A DNA stretch of 64,000 nt from Phreatobacter sp. (GTDB lineage: Bacteria; Pseudomonadota; Alphaproteobacteria; Rhizobiales; Phreatobacteraceae), in contig NZ_JAUYFA010000072.1 in NCBI RefSeq assembly GCF_030691135.1, positions 1 through 64,000 of the forward strand, given 5' to 3'. The notes beneath the pieces were generated by a model, which saw only the letters and a program-made list of their open reading frames with translations, ran no database searches and was not told the DNA's origin. Positions 16,954 to 25,217 of this stretch are shown here, piece by piece; within the stretch, counting starts at the first letter, position 1; every line of letters starts with the position of its first letter. Made by a program: the position numbers and the translations under genes.

Positions 16954-18144
16954 TCACCTAGTGGCCAGAATCTCCGACGCAGACGTGTTGCATAACCATT
17001 TTCGTATTAGCTTGATCTGTCCACTCGCCTGCCACGCATTGTAACTTTGCCAATACGTGAACGAACCATCTCTCAACGAATCTGGCTGCTCGTGCAATAT
17101 GACAAGCGATTTACTCTTCGAAGAGTCCAACCACCCCTCAAAAAATGTGTTAATTGTGAAATCCCCCCAGCCGTACCCAGACATTATTACGTGATCTACA
17201 TCCTTCAGATTTCTAGCAAAATGATAAAATACATCATTGTAAATGCCGTAATGGTACATAATTGCCTTTTCTCTTCCAGTGAGAAAAGAAGCCTGATGAC
17301 GCAAAGGAACTACTCTTCGTCCGTTTAAGTCAATTATATTTGCTATTTTGCCCCTGTCTGCCATCCCAATTTTTGTTATCCCATCCTTCCAGAACCGGAA
17401 CCAGTTTATTGCGCCATGAAGCTTAAAGATACGCACCCTTGAAGCCTTGTACGTCCCCTCATTAGCCCAACGAACATCCCCATCGGGCGGTCCGAAGCCA
17501 TCCGCGTAATCTATCCCCTCCGACTGCAAAAATTGCTCAATCAGAACGTCGTGATTCAGCGAGAATATTGAAATATTTTTAGCTTTTTTATATTTTATTA
17601 ATTCTAATAAAGACTCAAATCCATACTGATACTGTTTATCCAATGAATCGGATATTGTTTCCTCAATGTAGTCACATATCAGATTGCATTTGTCTGATAG
17701 GTATTGCATTTTTTCGTACTTTGATCCGCCGACTAGCTCATCTTTTATTCTATTGAGGCCGCTATGCATGAAGGAGGATGTAAATATGTTATCGCAACGC
17801 CCTTCTCCCCAAAACCCAATCTCACTACAAAGCGAAAACAAGTCCTCATAGTTTGGCTCGTTACTTCTAAATGCCGGCCCAGAAAACGAAAAACCAGAGC
17901 CTCTACGGAATATTCCTTGGCGTCTCATGTTTTTTTTAAATAACTTTGATAATACTTCTAGTATCCTCACATGCTCTTGATTGTTCAATAATGGATCTAA
18001 GGTGCGAATCTTTGTCGTCGCCTCCAGTGCCGTTGGCAGCTTAGAGGGAACAGAGACGCCAGCTCCAAAGAAAAACATTAGGTGCAATTTGAGCCCTCGC
18101 CCTATCGAACGCTGGGACATATTCTGTATGATTTTTTGCTTCAT
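16954..18144 (-). CDS. SIR2-like domain protein, probable anti-phage defence NADase
   Basis: The 396-residue product shows the SIR2-like NAD-binding signature. F-F-G-A-G-V-S lies at 25-31, S-L-N-H-D at 195-199 holds the candidate catalytic Asn197, and K-L-H-G at 241-244 holds the candidate catalytic His243. A C-terminal G-Y-G-W-G-D-F-T-I-N at 323-332 matches the G-Y-S-x-x-D-x-x-I-N motif of these proteins. Known relatives deplete NAD+ on phage infection. In N-H-D the usual Tyr of N-Y-D is replaced. Between the motifs is a helical insert (about 50-180) of unknown role. It is a lone gene in AT-rich DNA with codons unlike its neighbours, which points to horizontal transfer. No partner gene is adjacent. 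The start is uncertain: ATG at 18144 or 18120. Confidence 0.8.
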   Translation of the reverse strand: MKQKIIQNMSQRSIGRGLKLHLMFFFGAGVSVPSKLPTALEATTKIRTLDPLLNNQEHVRILEVLSKLFKKNMRRQGIFRRGSGFSFSGPAFRSNEPNYEDLFSLCSEIGFWGEGRCDNIFTSSFMHSGLNRIKDELVGGSKYEKMQYLSDKCNLICDYIEETISDSLDKQYQYGFESLLELIKYKKAKNISIFSLNHDVLIEQFLQSEGIDYADGFGPPDGDVRWANEGTYKASRVRIFKLHGAINWFRFWKDGITKIGMADRGKIANIIDLNGRRVVPLRHQASFLTGREKAIMYHYGIYNDVFYHFARNLKDVDHVIMSGYGWGDFTINTFFEGWLDSSKSKSLVILHEQPDSLRDGSFTYWQSYNAWQASGQIKLIRKWLCNTSASEILATR

Positions 18145-18225
18145 ATTATTCGATTAAATACGTATACGTTCACTTTTAAATACGCGGATACATTACAATC
18201 AACACTTACAGATCTGCTTCGGCCG
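16985..18225. other. AT-rich island, probable horizontally acquired segment
   Basis: Base composition drops sharply against both flanks; for example, a hand count gives 13 G/C in the 60 bases from 17581 and 19 in the 60 from 17221. The island coincides almost exactly with the SIR2-like gene and its upstream region. It sits between two operons transcribed away from each other. I saw no integrase, transposase, tRNA end or flanking direct repeat, so the mechanism of arrival is unknown. Confidence 0.75.
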
Positions 18226-18456
18226 ACCGCTTCCGTCGATCATCCATTCGGGCAGGGACGCCGAATGGCTGATGTCAATCGGCCAGGAAATTGGGGAGTG
18301 CTATTCGAAGGTCGGCTGGGCCATTTGCAGTGGCTCGACCGCCATCCCATGCCGGGTCTTGCCAGCGGCCCTGCCCTCGTCCCATGATCCCGCCCCACAA
18401 CGGACCGTCAGATGTCCGGATCGTCGAGAGAAACGCACACAGGAAGGAGGCGCACC
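18145..18456. other. Intergenic region between the SIR2-like gene and the TRAP operon
   Basis: This gap should hold two divergent promoters. The AT-rich left end (to about 18225) contains a perfect 10-bp palindrome, ACGTATACGT, at 18160-18169, 16 bases upstream of the SIR2-like start codon. The remainder is GC-rich and ends in the strong ribosome-binding site AAGGAGG of the next gene. No convincing gene is present. Confidence 0.5.
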
Positions 18457-19524
18457 ATGTCGGAGCGCAGGAAAGACTTCGCCGTCACGCGGCGCATCGC
18501 GGTTGCCGGCATCGGCGCCGCCGGCTTCGGCGCCGTCATGGCGCCCTGGGTCTCGAAGGCCCAGACGCTGAAGACCGAATACAAGCTCTCCGTCGTCGGC
18601 AACCGCCCGATCGCGCTGTCGGAAGGCGCGTTCCAGTGGGCGGAGATGGTGACGCAGCGCACCAACGGCCGCATCAACGTCAAAGTCTATCCGGGCTCGC
18701 AGCTGGTCGGCGGCGACCAGACCCGCGAACTCGTCGCCATGCGCCAGGGCATCATCGACTTCACGGTGTCCTCGACCATCAACATCTCGCCGCAGGTGCG
18801 CGAGATGAACATCTTCTCGCTGCCCTTCCTGATGCCGAACCACCGGGCCTTCGACGCCATCGTCAACGGCGAGGTCGGGCAGGCCCTGTTCAAGGTGATG
18901 GAGACACGCGACGTCGTGCCGCTCGCCTGGGGCGAGAACGGCTTCCGCGAACTGTCGAATTCCAAGCGGCCGATCCAGAAGCCGGAGGATCTGCGCGGCC
19001 TGAAGATCCGCTTCGCCGCCGGTGCCATCTTCGCCGACATCTACAATGGCCTCGGCGCCAATCCGGTGCAGATGTCCTTCGCCGACCTGCAGCCGGCGCT
19101 CTCCACCGGAGCGGTCGACGGCCAGGAGAATCCGGTCAACCTGTTCCTCGGGCTGAAGATGGACGCGCTCGCCCAGAAGCACATGACGATCTGGAACTAT
19201 TGCGTCGATGCCGGCCTCTTCCATGTCGCCAAGCCGGTCTGGGACACGTTCTCGGCCGCTGACAAGGAGATCGTCCGCGAGAGCGCCCGCGATGCCGCCA
19301 AGGTGCAGATCGGCGCGACCCGCAAGGGCCTCGGCGTGGTCGACCCCAACGACAAGTCCTCGCTCGAGGAACTCGCCCGGCGCGGCGTCGCCACGGTGAC
19401 GCTGACGGCCGAGGAGAAGCGCGTCTTCGCCCGCGCCACGCGCCCCGTCTTCGACAAGTGGGCGGCGCAGGTCGGTGCCGATCTCGTCAAGAAGGCCGAG
19501 GCGGCCGCCAACGCGGCGAGCTGA
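18457..19524 (+). CDS. TRAP transporter substrate-binding protein (DctP-like)
   Basis: The 355-residue protein has a twin-arginine-like signal (V-T-R-R-I-A-V-A-G) with a hydrophobic stretch to about residue 35, so it is exported to the periplasm. The region G-F-R-E-L-S-N-S-K-R-P-I...D-L-R-G-L-K-I-R is the classic DctP core, and R185 matches the conserved arginine that binds the substrate carboxylate. This implies a carboxylic-acid ligand. The ATG at 18457 follows AAGGAGG, which settles the start. Permease genes follow. Confidence 0.94.
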   Translation: MSERRKDFAVTRRIAVAGIGAAGFGAVMAPWVSKAQTLKTEYKLSVVGNRPIALSEGAFQWAEMVTQRTNGRINVKVYPGSQLVGGDQTRELVAMRQGIIDFTVSSTINISPQVREMNIFSLPFLMPNHRAFDAIVNGEVGQALFKVMETRDVVPLAWGENGFRELSNSKRPIQKPEDLRGLKIRFAAGAIFADIYNGLGANPVQMSFADLQPALSTGAVDGQENPVNLFLGLKMDALAQKHMTIWNYCVDAGLFHVAKPVWDTFSAADKEIVRESARDAAKVQIGATRKGLGVVDPNDKSSLEELARRGVATVTLTAEEKRVFARATRPVFDKWAAQVGADLVKKAEAAANAAS

Positions 19525-19636
19525 TCCTCGCCTCCTTCCGATCAAACCCGGTGCAGCCGGTCGGTCCGCCGGCCGGCTGTCATCGCCTGCAGACCTCGCC
19601 CGCCTGCCCGATTCCGCCGTCCGAAAGCGTCCCGCC

Positions 19637-20146
19637 TTGCCCGTCGACCGCGACCCTACGGCGATCCCGCCGGCCCCGAAGACCCGCGTGCCCCTGAAGC
19701 TCGAGGAAATGCTGATCGCCGCCGCCATGGCGGCGATGGCGCTGATCACCTTCGGCAACGTGGTGGTGCGCTATCTCACCAATGTCTCCTTCGCCTTCAC
19801 CGAGGAATATTCGGTGGTGCTGATGGTGGTGGTGACGATGGTCGGCTCGTCGCTGGCCATCGCCACCGGACGCCATATCCGCATCGGCGTGCTGATCGAC
19901 GGGATGACGCCTGCCCGCTGGCGCTGGTGCGAGATCGCCGCCCTCGCCCTCGTCATCGTCTGTTTCGGCCTTCTTCTCGTCCATGGCGGCCGTCTCGCCT
20001 GGGACGAATACCGCTTCGAGGTCCTCTCGCCGGGCCTCGGCAACCCGCAATGGATCTATTCCGGGATGCTGCCGCTGCTGTCGATCGCCGTGATCGCGCG
20101 GGCCGCCGGCCGGATCATGCGGCTCGCCCGCGGCGAGGACGCATGA
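19637..20146 (+). CDS. TRAP transporter small permease (DctQ-like)
   Basis: The product has four membrane segments and the small-permease pattern V-V-V-R-Y-L...F-A-F-T-E-E-Y-S-V-V-L...G-R-H-I-R-I-G-V. The start is uncertain because no ATG or clear ribosome-binding site is present: TTG at 19637 (169 residues) and GTG at 19688 (153 residues) are both possible, and the open frame continues upstream into dctP. Its stop overlaps the large-permease start as ATGA. Confidence 0.85.
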   Translation: MPVDRDPTAIPPAPKTRVPLKLEEMLIAAAMAAMALITFGNVVVRYLTNVSFAFTEEYSVVLMVVVTMVGSSLAIATGRHIRIGVLIDGMTPARWRWCEIAALALVIVCFGLLLVHGGRLAWDEYRFEVLSPGLGNPQWIYSGMLPLLSIAVIARAAGRIMRLARGEDA

Positions 20147-21429
20147 CCGCCACCATCCTTTTCGTCGCCTTCGCGGCGATGCTGCTCGCCGCCGTCCCCG
20201 TCGGCGTCTCCCTCGGGCTCGCCGGTGCGCTGGCGATCTGGCTCGCCGGGCAGAGCATCATGGCCATGCCGACCAACGTCTATGCCGGCATCGCCAAATA
20301 CCCGCTCATCGCCATTCCGATGTTCGTGCTGGTCGGCGCCGTCTTCGACCGGACCGGCGTCGCGCTGCGCCTGGTGCGCTTCGCCACCGCCCTGGTCGGT
20401 GCCGGCCGCGGCGCGCTGGCGACCGTCTCGGTGCTCGTCGCCATGGTCATCGGCGGCATCTCGGGTTCCGGTCCGGCCACCTCCGCTGCGGTCGGCCAGG
20501 TGGTGACGGATTCGATGGTGAAGGATGGCTATCCGCGCGCCTTCATCGCCTCCACCGTCGGCGCCGCCGCCGCCACCGACATTCTCATTCCGCCGTCCAT
20601 CGCCTTCATCATCTATGCGGTGATGGTGCCGGGCGTCTCGGTTCCCGCCATCTTCGCGGCGGGCATGATCCCCGGCATTCTCGCCGGCCTCGCCATCATC
20701 GTGCCGATCCTCGTCATCTCCTGGCTGAAGGATTTCGGCGGCAAGTCGCGCGCCGAAGGCGATGCGCTGACCGTCTGGGGCACGTTCAAGGAGGCGATCT
20801 GGGGACTGATGGCGCCGATCATCATCCTCGGCGGCATGCGCATCGGCGCCTTCACGCCGACGGAAGCGGCCGTCATCGCCGTCGCCTACGGCCTGTTCAT
20901 CGGTTTCTTCATCTACCGGACCCTGACCCTGCGCGACGTCTACGAGATGCTGGTGGAGGCGGGCGAACTCTCCGCCGTGATCCTCATCGTCGTGGCGCTG
21001 GCTTCGGTCTTCGCCTGGTCGATCTCGACGCTCGGCATCGTCCAGCCGATCGCCGACGCCATCGTCGGGCTCGGTCTCGGCGGGGCCGGCACGCTGGCGC
21101 TGCTGGTGGTCCTGCTCATTATCGTCGGCATGTTCCTCGACGGAATATCGATCTACCTGATCCTGCTGCCGATCCTCATCCCCATCGCCAATTCCTTCTC
21201 CTGGGACCTGGTCTGGTTCGGCGTGATCCTCACCATGATGATCGCCATCGGCCAGTTCACGCCGCCCGTGGCGGTCAACCTGATGGTCTCCTGCAAGATC
21301 GCCCGGGTGCCGATGGAGGCGACGATCCCCTGGGTCATCTGGATGGTGCTGGCCATGACCATTGCCATGGCGATGGTAGCGGCGGTGCCGGATCTGGCGC
21401 TCTGGCTGCCGCGGGTGCTGGGGCTCTGA
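20143..21429 (+). CDS. TRAP transporter large permease (DctM-like)
   Basis: The 428-residue protein has about 12 membrane segments. The diagnostic stretches include I-G-G-I-S-G-S-G-P-A-T-S-A-A-V-G, I-P-P-S-I-A-F-I-I-Y-A and G-Q-F-T-P-P-V-A-V-N-L. It is the sodium-coupled transport subunit that works with DctP and DctQ. The ATG at 20143 overlaps the dctQ stop by four bases. The CoA-transferase genes follow after 139 bases. Confidence 0.95.
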   Translation: MTATILFVAFAAMLLAAVPVGVSLGLAGALAIWLAGQSIMAMPTNVYAGIAKYPLIAIPMFVLVGAVFDRTGVALRLVRFATALVGAGRGALATVSVLVAMVIGGISGSGPATSAAVGQVVTDSMVKDGYPRAFIASTVGAAAATDILIPPSIAFIIYAVMVPGVSVPAIFAAGMIPGILAGLAIIVPILVISWLKDFGGKSRAEGDALTVWGTFKEAIWGLMAPIIILGGMRIGAFTPTEAAVIAVAYGLFIGFFIYRTLTLRDVYEMLVEAGELSAVILIVVALASVFAWSISTLGIVQPIADAIVGLGLGGAGTLALLVVLLIIVGMFLDGISIYLILLPILIPIANSFSWDLVWFGVILTMMIAIGQFTPPVAVNLMVSCKIARVPMEATIPWVIWMVLAMTIAMAMVAAVPDLALWLPRVLGL

Positions 21430-21568
21430 GCGCGCCGCGCGGGCGCCCCGGCGTCCGGTTCATCCTTGATGCACCGCGGAAAATCCACCATTGTCCGCCG
21501 GTCGACTGCAACCGGACGGGCGCAGGTTCACCAGAGGCCGTCGAGGCCCGCTGAGAGGCGATTACGCG

Positions 21569-22276
21569 ATGAGTTCAAAGGTCTATTCCTCCGCCAGGGA
21601 GGCCCTTGCGGGCCAGATCAAGGACGGCATGACGATCATGTCGGGCGGGTTCGGTCTCTGCGGCATTCCCGACGTGCTGATCGAGGCGGTGCGCGATTCG
21701 GGCGCCAAGAACCTCACGGTCATCTCGAACAATGCCGGCGTCGACGGGGCCGGCCTCGGCATCCTCCTGGAGACCAAGCAGATCGCCAAGATGATCTCGT
21801 CCTATGTCGGCGAGAACAAGCTCTTCGCCCAGCAGTTCCTCTCCGGCGAGCTGCAGCTCGAGTTCAACCCGCAGGGCACGCTCGCCGAGCGCATCCGGGC
21901 GGGGGGCGCCGGCATCCCGGCCTTCTTCACCAAGACGGGCGTCGGGACGGTGATCGCCGACGGCAAGGAAGTCCGTGACTTCGACGGCGAGACCTTCGTG
22001 ATGGAGCGCGGCCTGTTCGCCGACATCTCCCTTGTCCACGCCTGGAAGGCCGACAAGGAGGGCAACCTTGTCTTCCGCAAGACCGCCCGCAACTTCAACC
22101 CGATGATGGCCACCGCCTCGCGCATGACCATCGTCCAGTGCGAACACCTGGTGGAAGCCGGCGAGATCGACGGCGACGCCATCCATACCGCCGGCATCTA
22201 TGTGAAGCGCATCGTCCACGTGCCGAACGCCGCCAAGCGCATCGAGCAGCGCACCACCCGCCCCAAGGCAGCCTGA
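21569..22276 (+). CDS. 3-oxoacid CoA-transferase, subunit A
   Basis: The 235-residue subunit has the CoA-binding G-G-F-G-L-C-G-I-P loop near residues 28-36 and the family segment [11 protein letters not shown]. It matches ScoA/AtoD-type subunits that move CoA from a donor such as succinyl-CoA to a keto acid. The ATG at 21569 follows GAGAGGCG and is preferred to an upstream start at 21491. Subunit B follows after 14 bases. Confidence 0.93.
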   Translation: MSSKVYSSAREALAGQIKDGMTIMSGGFGLCGIPDVLIEAVRDSGAKNLTVISNNAGVDGAGLGILLETKQIAKMISSYVGENKLFAQQFLSGELQLEFNPQGTLAERIRAGGAGIPAFFTKTGVGTVIADGKEVRDFDGETFVMERGLFADISLVHAWKADKEGNLVFRKTARNFNPMMATASRMTIVQCEHLVEAGEIDGDAIHTAGIYVKRIVHVPNAAKRIEQRTTRPKAA

Positions 22277-22290
22277 GAGGAACACTGACC

Positions 22291-22950
22291 ATGGCCTGGA
22301 CCCGTGACCAGATGGCCGCCCGCGCCGCCAAGGAACTGCGCGACGGCTTCTACGTGAATCTCGGCATCGGCATTCCGACGCTCGTCTCCAACCACATCCC
22401 CGCCGGCATGAACGTGCAGCTCCAGTCGGAGAACGGCATGCTCGGCATGGGCCCCTTCCCCTATGAGGGCGAGGAGGATCCCGACCTCATCAATGCCGGC
22501 AAGCAGACCATCACCGAACTGCCGACGACGAGCTATTTCTCCTCCTCGGACTCCTTCGCGATGATCCGCGGCGGCCACATCAACCTGTCGATCCTCGGCG
22601 CCATGCAGGTGGCGGAGAACGGCGATCTCGCCAACTGGATGATCCCGGGCAAGATGGTGAAGGGCATGGGCGGCGCGATGGATCTCGTCGCCGGCGTGCA
22701 GAAGGTCGTCGTCGTCATGGAGCACACGGCCAAGGACGGCCCCAAGCTCCTGAAGCGCTGCAACCTGCCGCTGACGGGCGCCGCGGTCGTCGATCTCGTC
22801 ATCACCGATCTCGGCGTCTTCGCCATCGACAAGAAGGGCGGCACCGGCATGACGCTGATCGAGCTCGCCGAGGGCGTCACCCTCGCCGAGATCGAGGCCA
22901 ACACCGAGGCGAGCTTCACCGTCGCGCCGGGCCTGGCGGCGGCGGCCTGA
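22291..22950 (+). CDS. 3-oxoacid CoA-transferase, subunit B
   Basis: The 219-residue subunit carries the catalytic glutamate E47 in the motif S-E-N-G-M-L-G, which forms the glutamyl-CoA intermediate. The N-terminal V-N-L-G-I-G-I-P-T is also typical. With subunit A it forms the active enzyme. Placement behind a carboxylate TRAP importer suggests that the imported acid, or its oxidation product, is activated to a CoA ester. Confidence 0.95.
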   Translation: MAWTRDQMAARAAKELRDGFYVNLGIGIPTLVSNHIPAGMNVQLQSENGMLGMGPFPYEGEEDPDLINAGKQTITELPTTSYFSSSDSFAMIRGGHINLSILGAMQVAENGDLANWMIPGKMVKGMGGAMDLVAGVQKVVVVMEHTAKDGPKLLKRCNLPLTGAAVVDLVITDLGVFAIDKKGGTGMTLIELAEGVTLAEIEANTEASFTVAPGLAAAA

Positions 22951-22988
22951 GCCCCGGGCGGGGCCTGCGCCCGGCACCGATCCGAGCC

Positions 22989-23011
22989 GGGAGGCCGCAT
23001 GGGCCTCCCAT
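22989..23011 (+). terminator. Hairpin after the CoA-transferase genes, possible terminator
   Basis: An 8-bp perfect stem (GGGAGGCC / GGCCTCCC) with a 5-base loop starts 38 bases after the stop codon. Only a short, mixed T-rich tail (ATTGT) follows, so termination may be weak. Confidence 0.55.
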
Positions 23012-23165
23012 TGTCATTGCCGCGCCGCGTCATGCATGATGTCACGTCGGTTTGCGGCCATCGAAATGCCATGTCGCATCTCCATGGTTCCGGCTTCTTC
23101 AGGATTGTGACCTCAACGGTCCGCCCAATCGGGGGCGGCCCGGGCCGGGATCGGGACCGCTGCGC

Positions 23166-25133
23166 TTGAGCCTTGCTTCACCCATCCGCCGCTTGGTCAT
23201 CGTGGTCGGCGCGGTCACTCTGGCGCTGGCCGGCGTGCTGGCGCTGGTGCCGCTGCTGCTGCCCACCGAGACGGTGCGCCGCACGGTGGTGACCGAGCTC
23301 AGCGAGCGCCTGGGCATGCCGGTGTCCATCCGCGGCGACATCGCGGTCTCGGTGCTTCCGCAATTCTCCATCCGTCTCGCCGACGTCCGTTTCGGCGAGG
23401 GGGATGCGGCGACGGGCGAGCCGCCGGCGCGCGCCGATGCGGTGGTCGGCGCCCTGCGGCTGCTTCCGCTGCTGTTCGGCAACGTCGCGGTGTCCGACTA
23501 CACGCTGATCCGGCCGAGCATCTCCGTCCAGGTCGCCGCCGACGGCGCGTCCAACTGGGACAAGTCCTTCGAGCGGCTGCGCGAGAAGACCCGCCTCAGG
23601 CGCGGCGGGCTGACCGATTTCCGCATCGCCGACGGGTCGGCGACGGTAAACGACCTGAAGACCGGCCGGCACTTCGCGGTGACCGGCATCGAATTCGCGG
23701 TGTCCTGGCCGGGAGCCGACCGGCAGGCCAATGTCTCGGGCAAGCTGACCGTCAACGGCGAGCAGCTGGAGGTCAACGCCATCGTCGCGCGGCCGCAGGC
23801 GCTCTTCATCGCCGAGCCGACCGGCCTCAAGATGCGATTCGCCTCGGGGCCGGTGCGTGGTGGCTTCGACGGCTCGCTGACCAACGGCGACACCGTCACC
23901 GCCGTCGGCGCCCTGACGCTGGAAGGCGCTTCGATGCGCAACTTCCTGCGCTGGATCGGGCAGAACCCGGGTATCGGCCCCTCGCTCGGCAGCTTCGCGC
24001 TGAAGGGCCAGGTGGAGGTCCTGCCGAATTCCCTCGCCTTCACGAAGGTCAATGCGGAGCTCGACGGCAATGTCGCCGACGGGGCGCTGATGGTGAGCTT
24101 CGCGGGGGAGCGGCCGCAGATCCGCGGCACGCTGGATGCCGGACGCTTCGTGGCGACGACCTATTTCCGCGACCTCAACCTGACGCCGTACGCCGGACGG
24201 GGCTGGAGCCGGCGACCGATCGACCTCTCGGCCATCTCCAGCATCGACCTCGACCTCAGGGTCTCGGCCCGCGAGCTGATCGTCGGCCGTGCCCAGTTCG
24301 GCCGGTCCGCCGCCGCGCTGAACGCCCGCAACGGTCGTGTGAACGTCACGCTGGGTGAGGCTCTGGCCTATGGCGGCGTCCTCAGCGGGGCCCTGGTGGT
24401 TTCGCCGAGCGGCGAGAGCATGGATGTCAGGGCGTCGATGACCGTGCAGCGCGGGCAACTCGCCCTGGGGCTCGGCGAGTGGTTCGGGTTCCGTCGTCTC
24501 GACGGCACGGCCAATATCCAGCTCGGCCTCGAGGCGCGCGGCGGCAGCATGGCCGAACTCGCCCGCACCACCAGCGGACAGATCACGCTCAACGCCATCG
24601 AGGGTGCCGTCTACGGCTTCAATGCGGAGGCGATCCTGCGGCGCCTCGAGCGGCGGCCACTCTCGGTCGTCGGCGCCGATGCGCGGTCCGGGCGCACGCC
24701 TTACGAGCGGGTCGCCGCCACGGTGCGCATCGTCGGCGGCGTGGCGACCACCACCGACATGCTGCTCGAGGGGCAGATGGTGCGCGTCAGCGTCGAGGGC
24801 TCGGCCCAGCTTCCGACGCGCGAACTCGACATGCGCGGCATCGCCACGCTGAAGCGCACCGCCAGTGCGGCGCCGCGCCCGGGGGAGGGCGATTTCGAGC
24901 TTCCCTTCGTCGTGCAGGGGTCCTGGGACGATCCCTTCATCCTGCCCGATCCCCAGATCCTGATCCGCCGCTCCGGCGCCGCCGCGCCGCTGCGCGACAT
25001 CACCCGCGATCGCGACGCGCTGCGCGCGGTGCTGGACGCCATCAACCGGCAGGCCGGTTTCGACAGCGACCCCGCGCCACTGCCGCCGATTTCGTCCTAC
25101 ACCCCCTATCCGCCGATCCCGCCGCGGAACTGA
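23166..25133 (+). CDS. AsmA family protein
   Basis: The product of about 655 residues has one N-terminal membrane segment (V-I-V-V-G-A-V-T-L-A-L-A-G) followed by a long beta-rich periplasmic region. It contains the AsmA pattern L-G-M-P-V-S-I-R-G-D-I-A-V-S-V-L-P and a C-terminal AsmA-2-like region (G-S-A-Q-L-P-T-R-E-L-D-M-R-G). AsmA-like proteins are thought to bridge the envelope and move phospholipids to the outer membrane. The start is uncertain: TTG at 23166 fits the family, while an ATG at 23052 would add an unusual 38-residue hydrophilic leader. Confidence 0.85.
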   Translation: MSLASPIRRLVIVVGAVTLALAGVLALVPLLLPTETVRRTVVTELSERLGMPVSIRGDIAVSVLPQFSIRLADVRFGEGDAATGEPPARADAVVGALRLLPLLFGNVAVSDYTLIRPSISVQVAADGASNWDKSFERLREKTRLRRGGLTDFRIADGSATVNDLKTGRHFAVTGIEFAVSWPGADRQANVSGKLTVNGEQLEVNAIVARPQALFIAEPTGLKMRFASGPVRGGFDGSLTNGDTVTAVGALTLEGASMRNFLRWIGQNPGIGPSLGSFALKGQVEVLPNSLAFTKVNAELDGNVADGALMVSFAGERPQIRGTLDAGRFVATTYFRDLNLTPYAGRGWSRRPIDLSAISSIDLDLRVSARELIVGRAQFGRSAAALNARNGRVNVTLGEALAYGGVLSGALVVSPSGESMDVRASMTVQRGQLALGLGEWFGFRRLDGTANIQLGLEARGGSMAELARTTSGQITLNAIEGAVYGFNAEAILRRLERRPLSVVGADARSGRTPYERVAATVRIVGGVATTTDMLLEGQMVRVSVEGSAQLPTRELDMRGIATLKRTASAAPRPGEGDFELPFVVQGSWDDPFILPDPQILIRRSGAAAPLRDITRDRDALRAVLDAINRQAGFDSDPAPLPPISSYTPYPPIPPRN

Positions 25134-25217
25134 CGCTTCGCCTCTCCTCCACGGGATGGCGGTGTGCGAGGGTTTCGGTATCACGGTGCCCGTCCCGATT
25201 CGCCTGCCAGAGCCGCC

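Noticed and set aside
17047-17328. 93-codon ORF antisense to the SIR2-like gene, considered as an antitoxin or partner
   Set aside because: It has no ribosome-binding site or domain and lies opposite the conserved C-terminal motif of the SIR2-like gene.
16985-18225. Prophage, integron or transposon around the AT-rich island
   Set aside because: No integrase, transposase, terminal inverted repeats, target duplication or tRNA end was found on either side.
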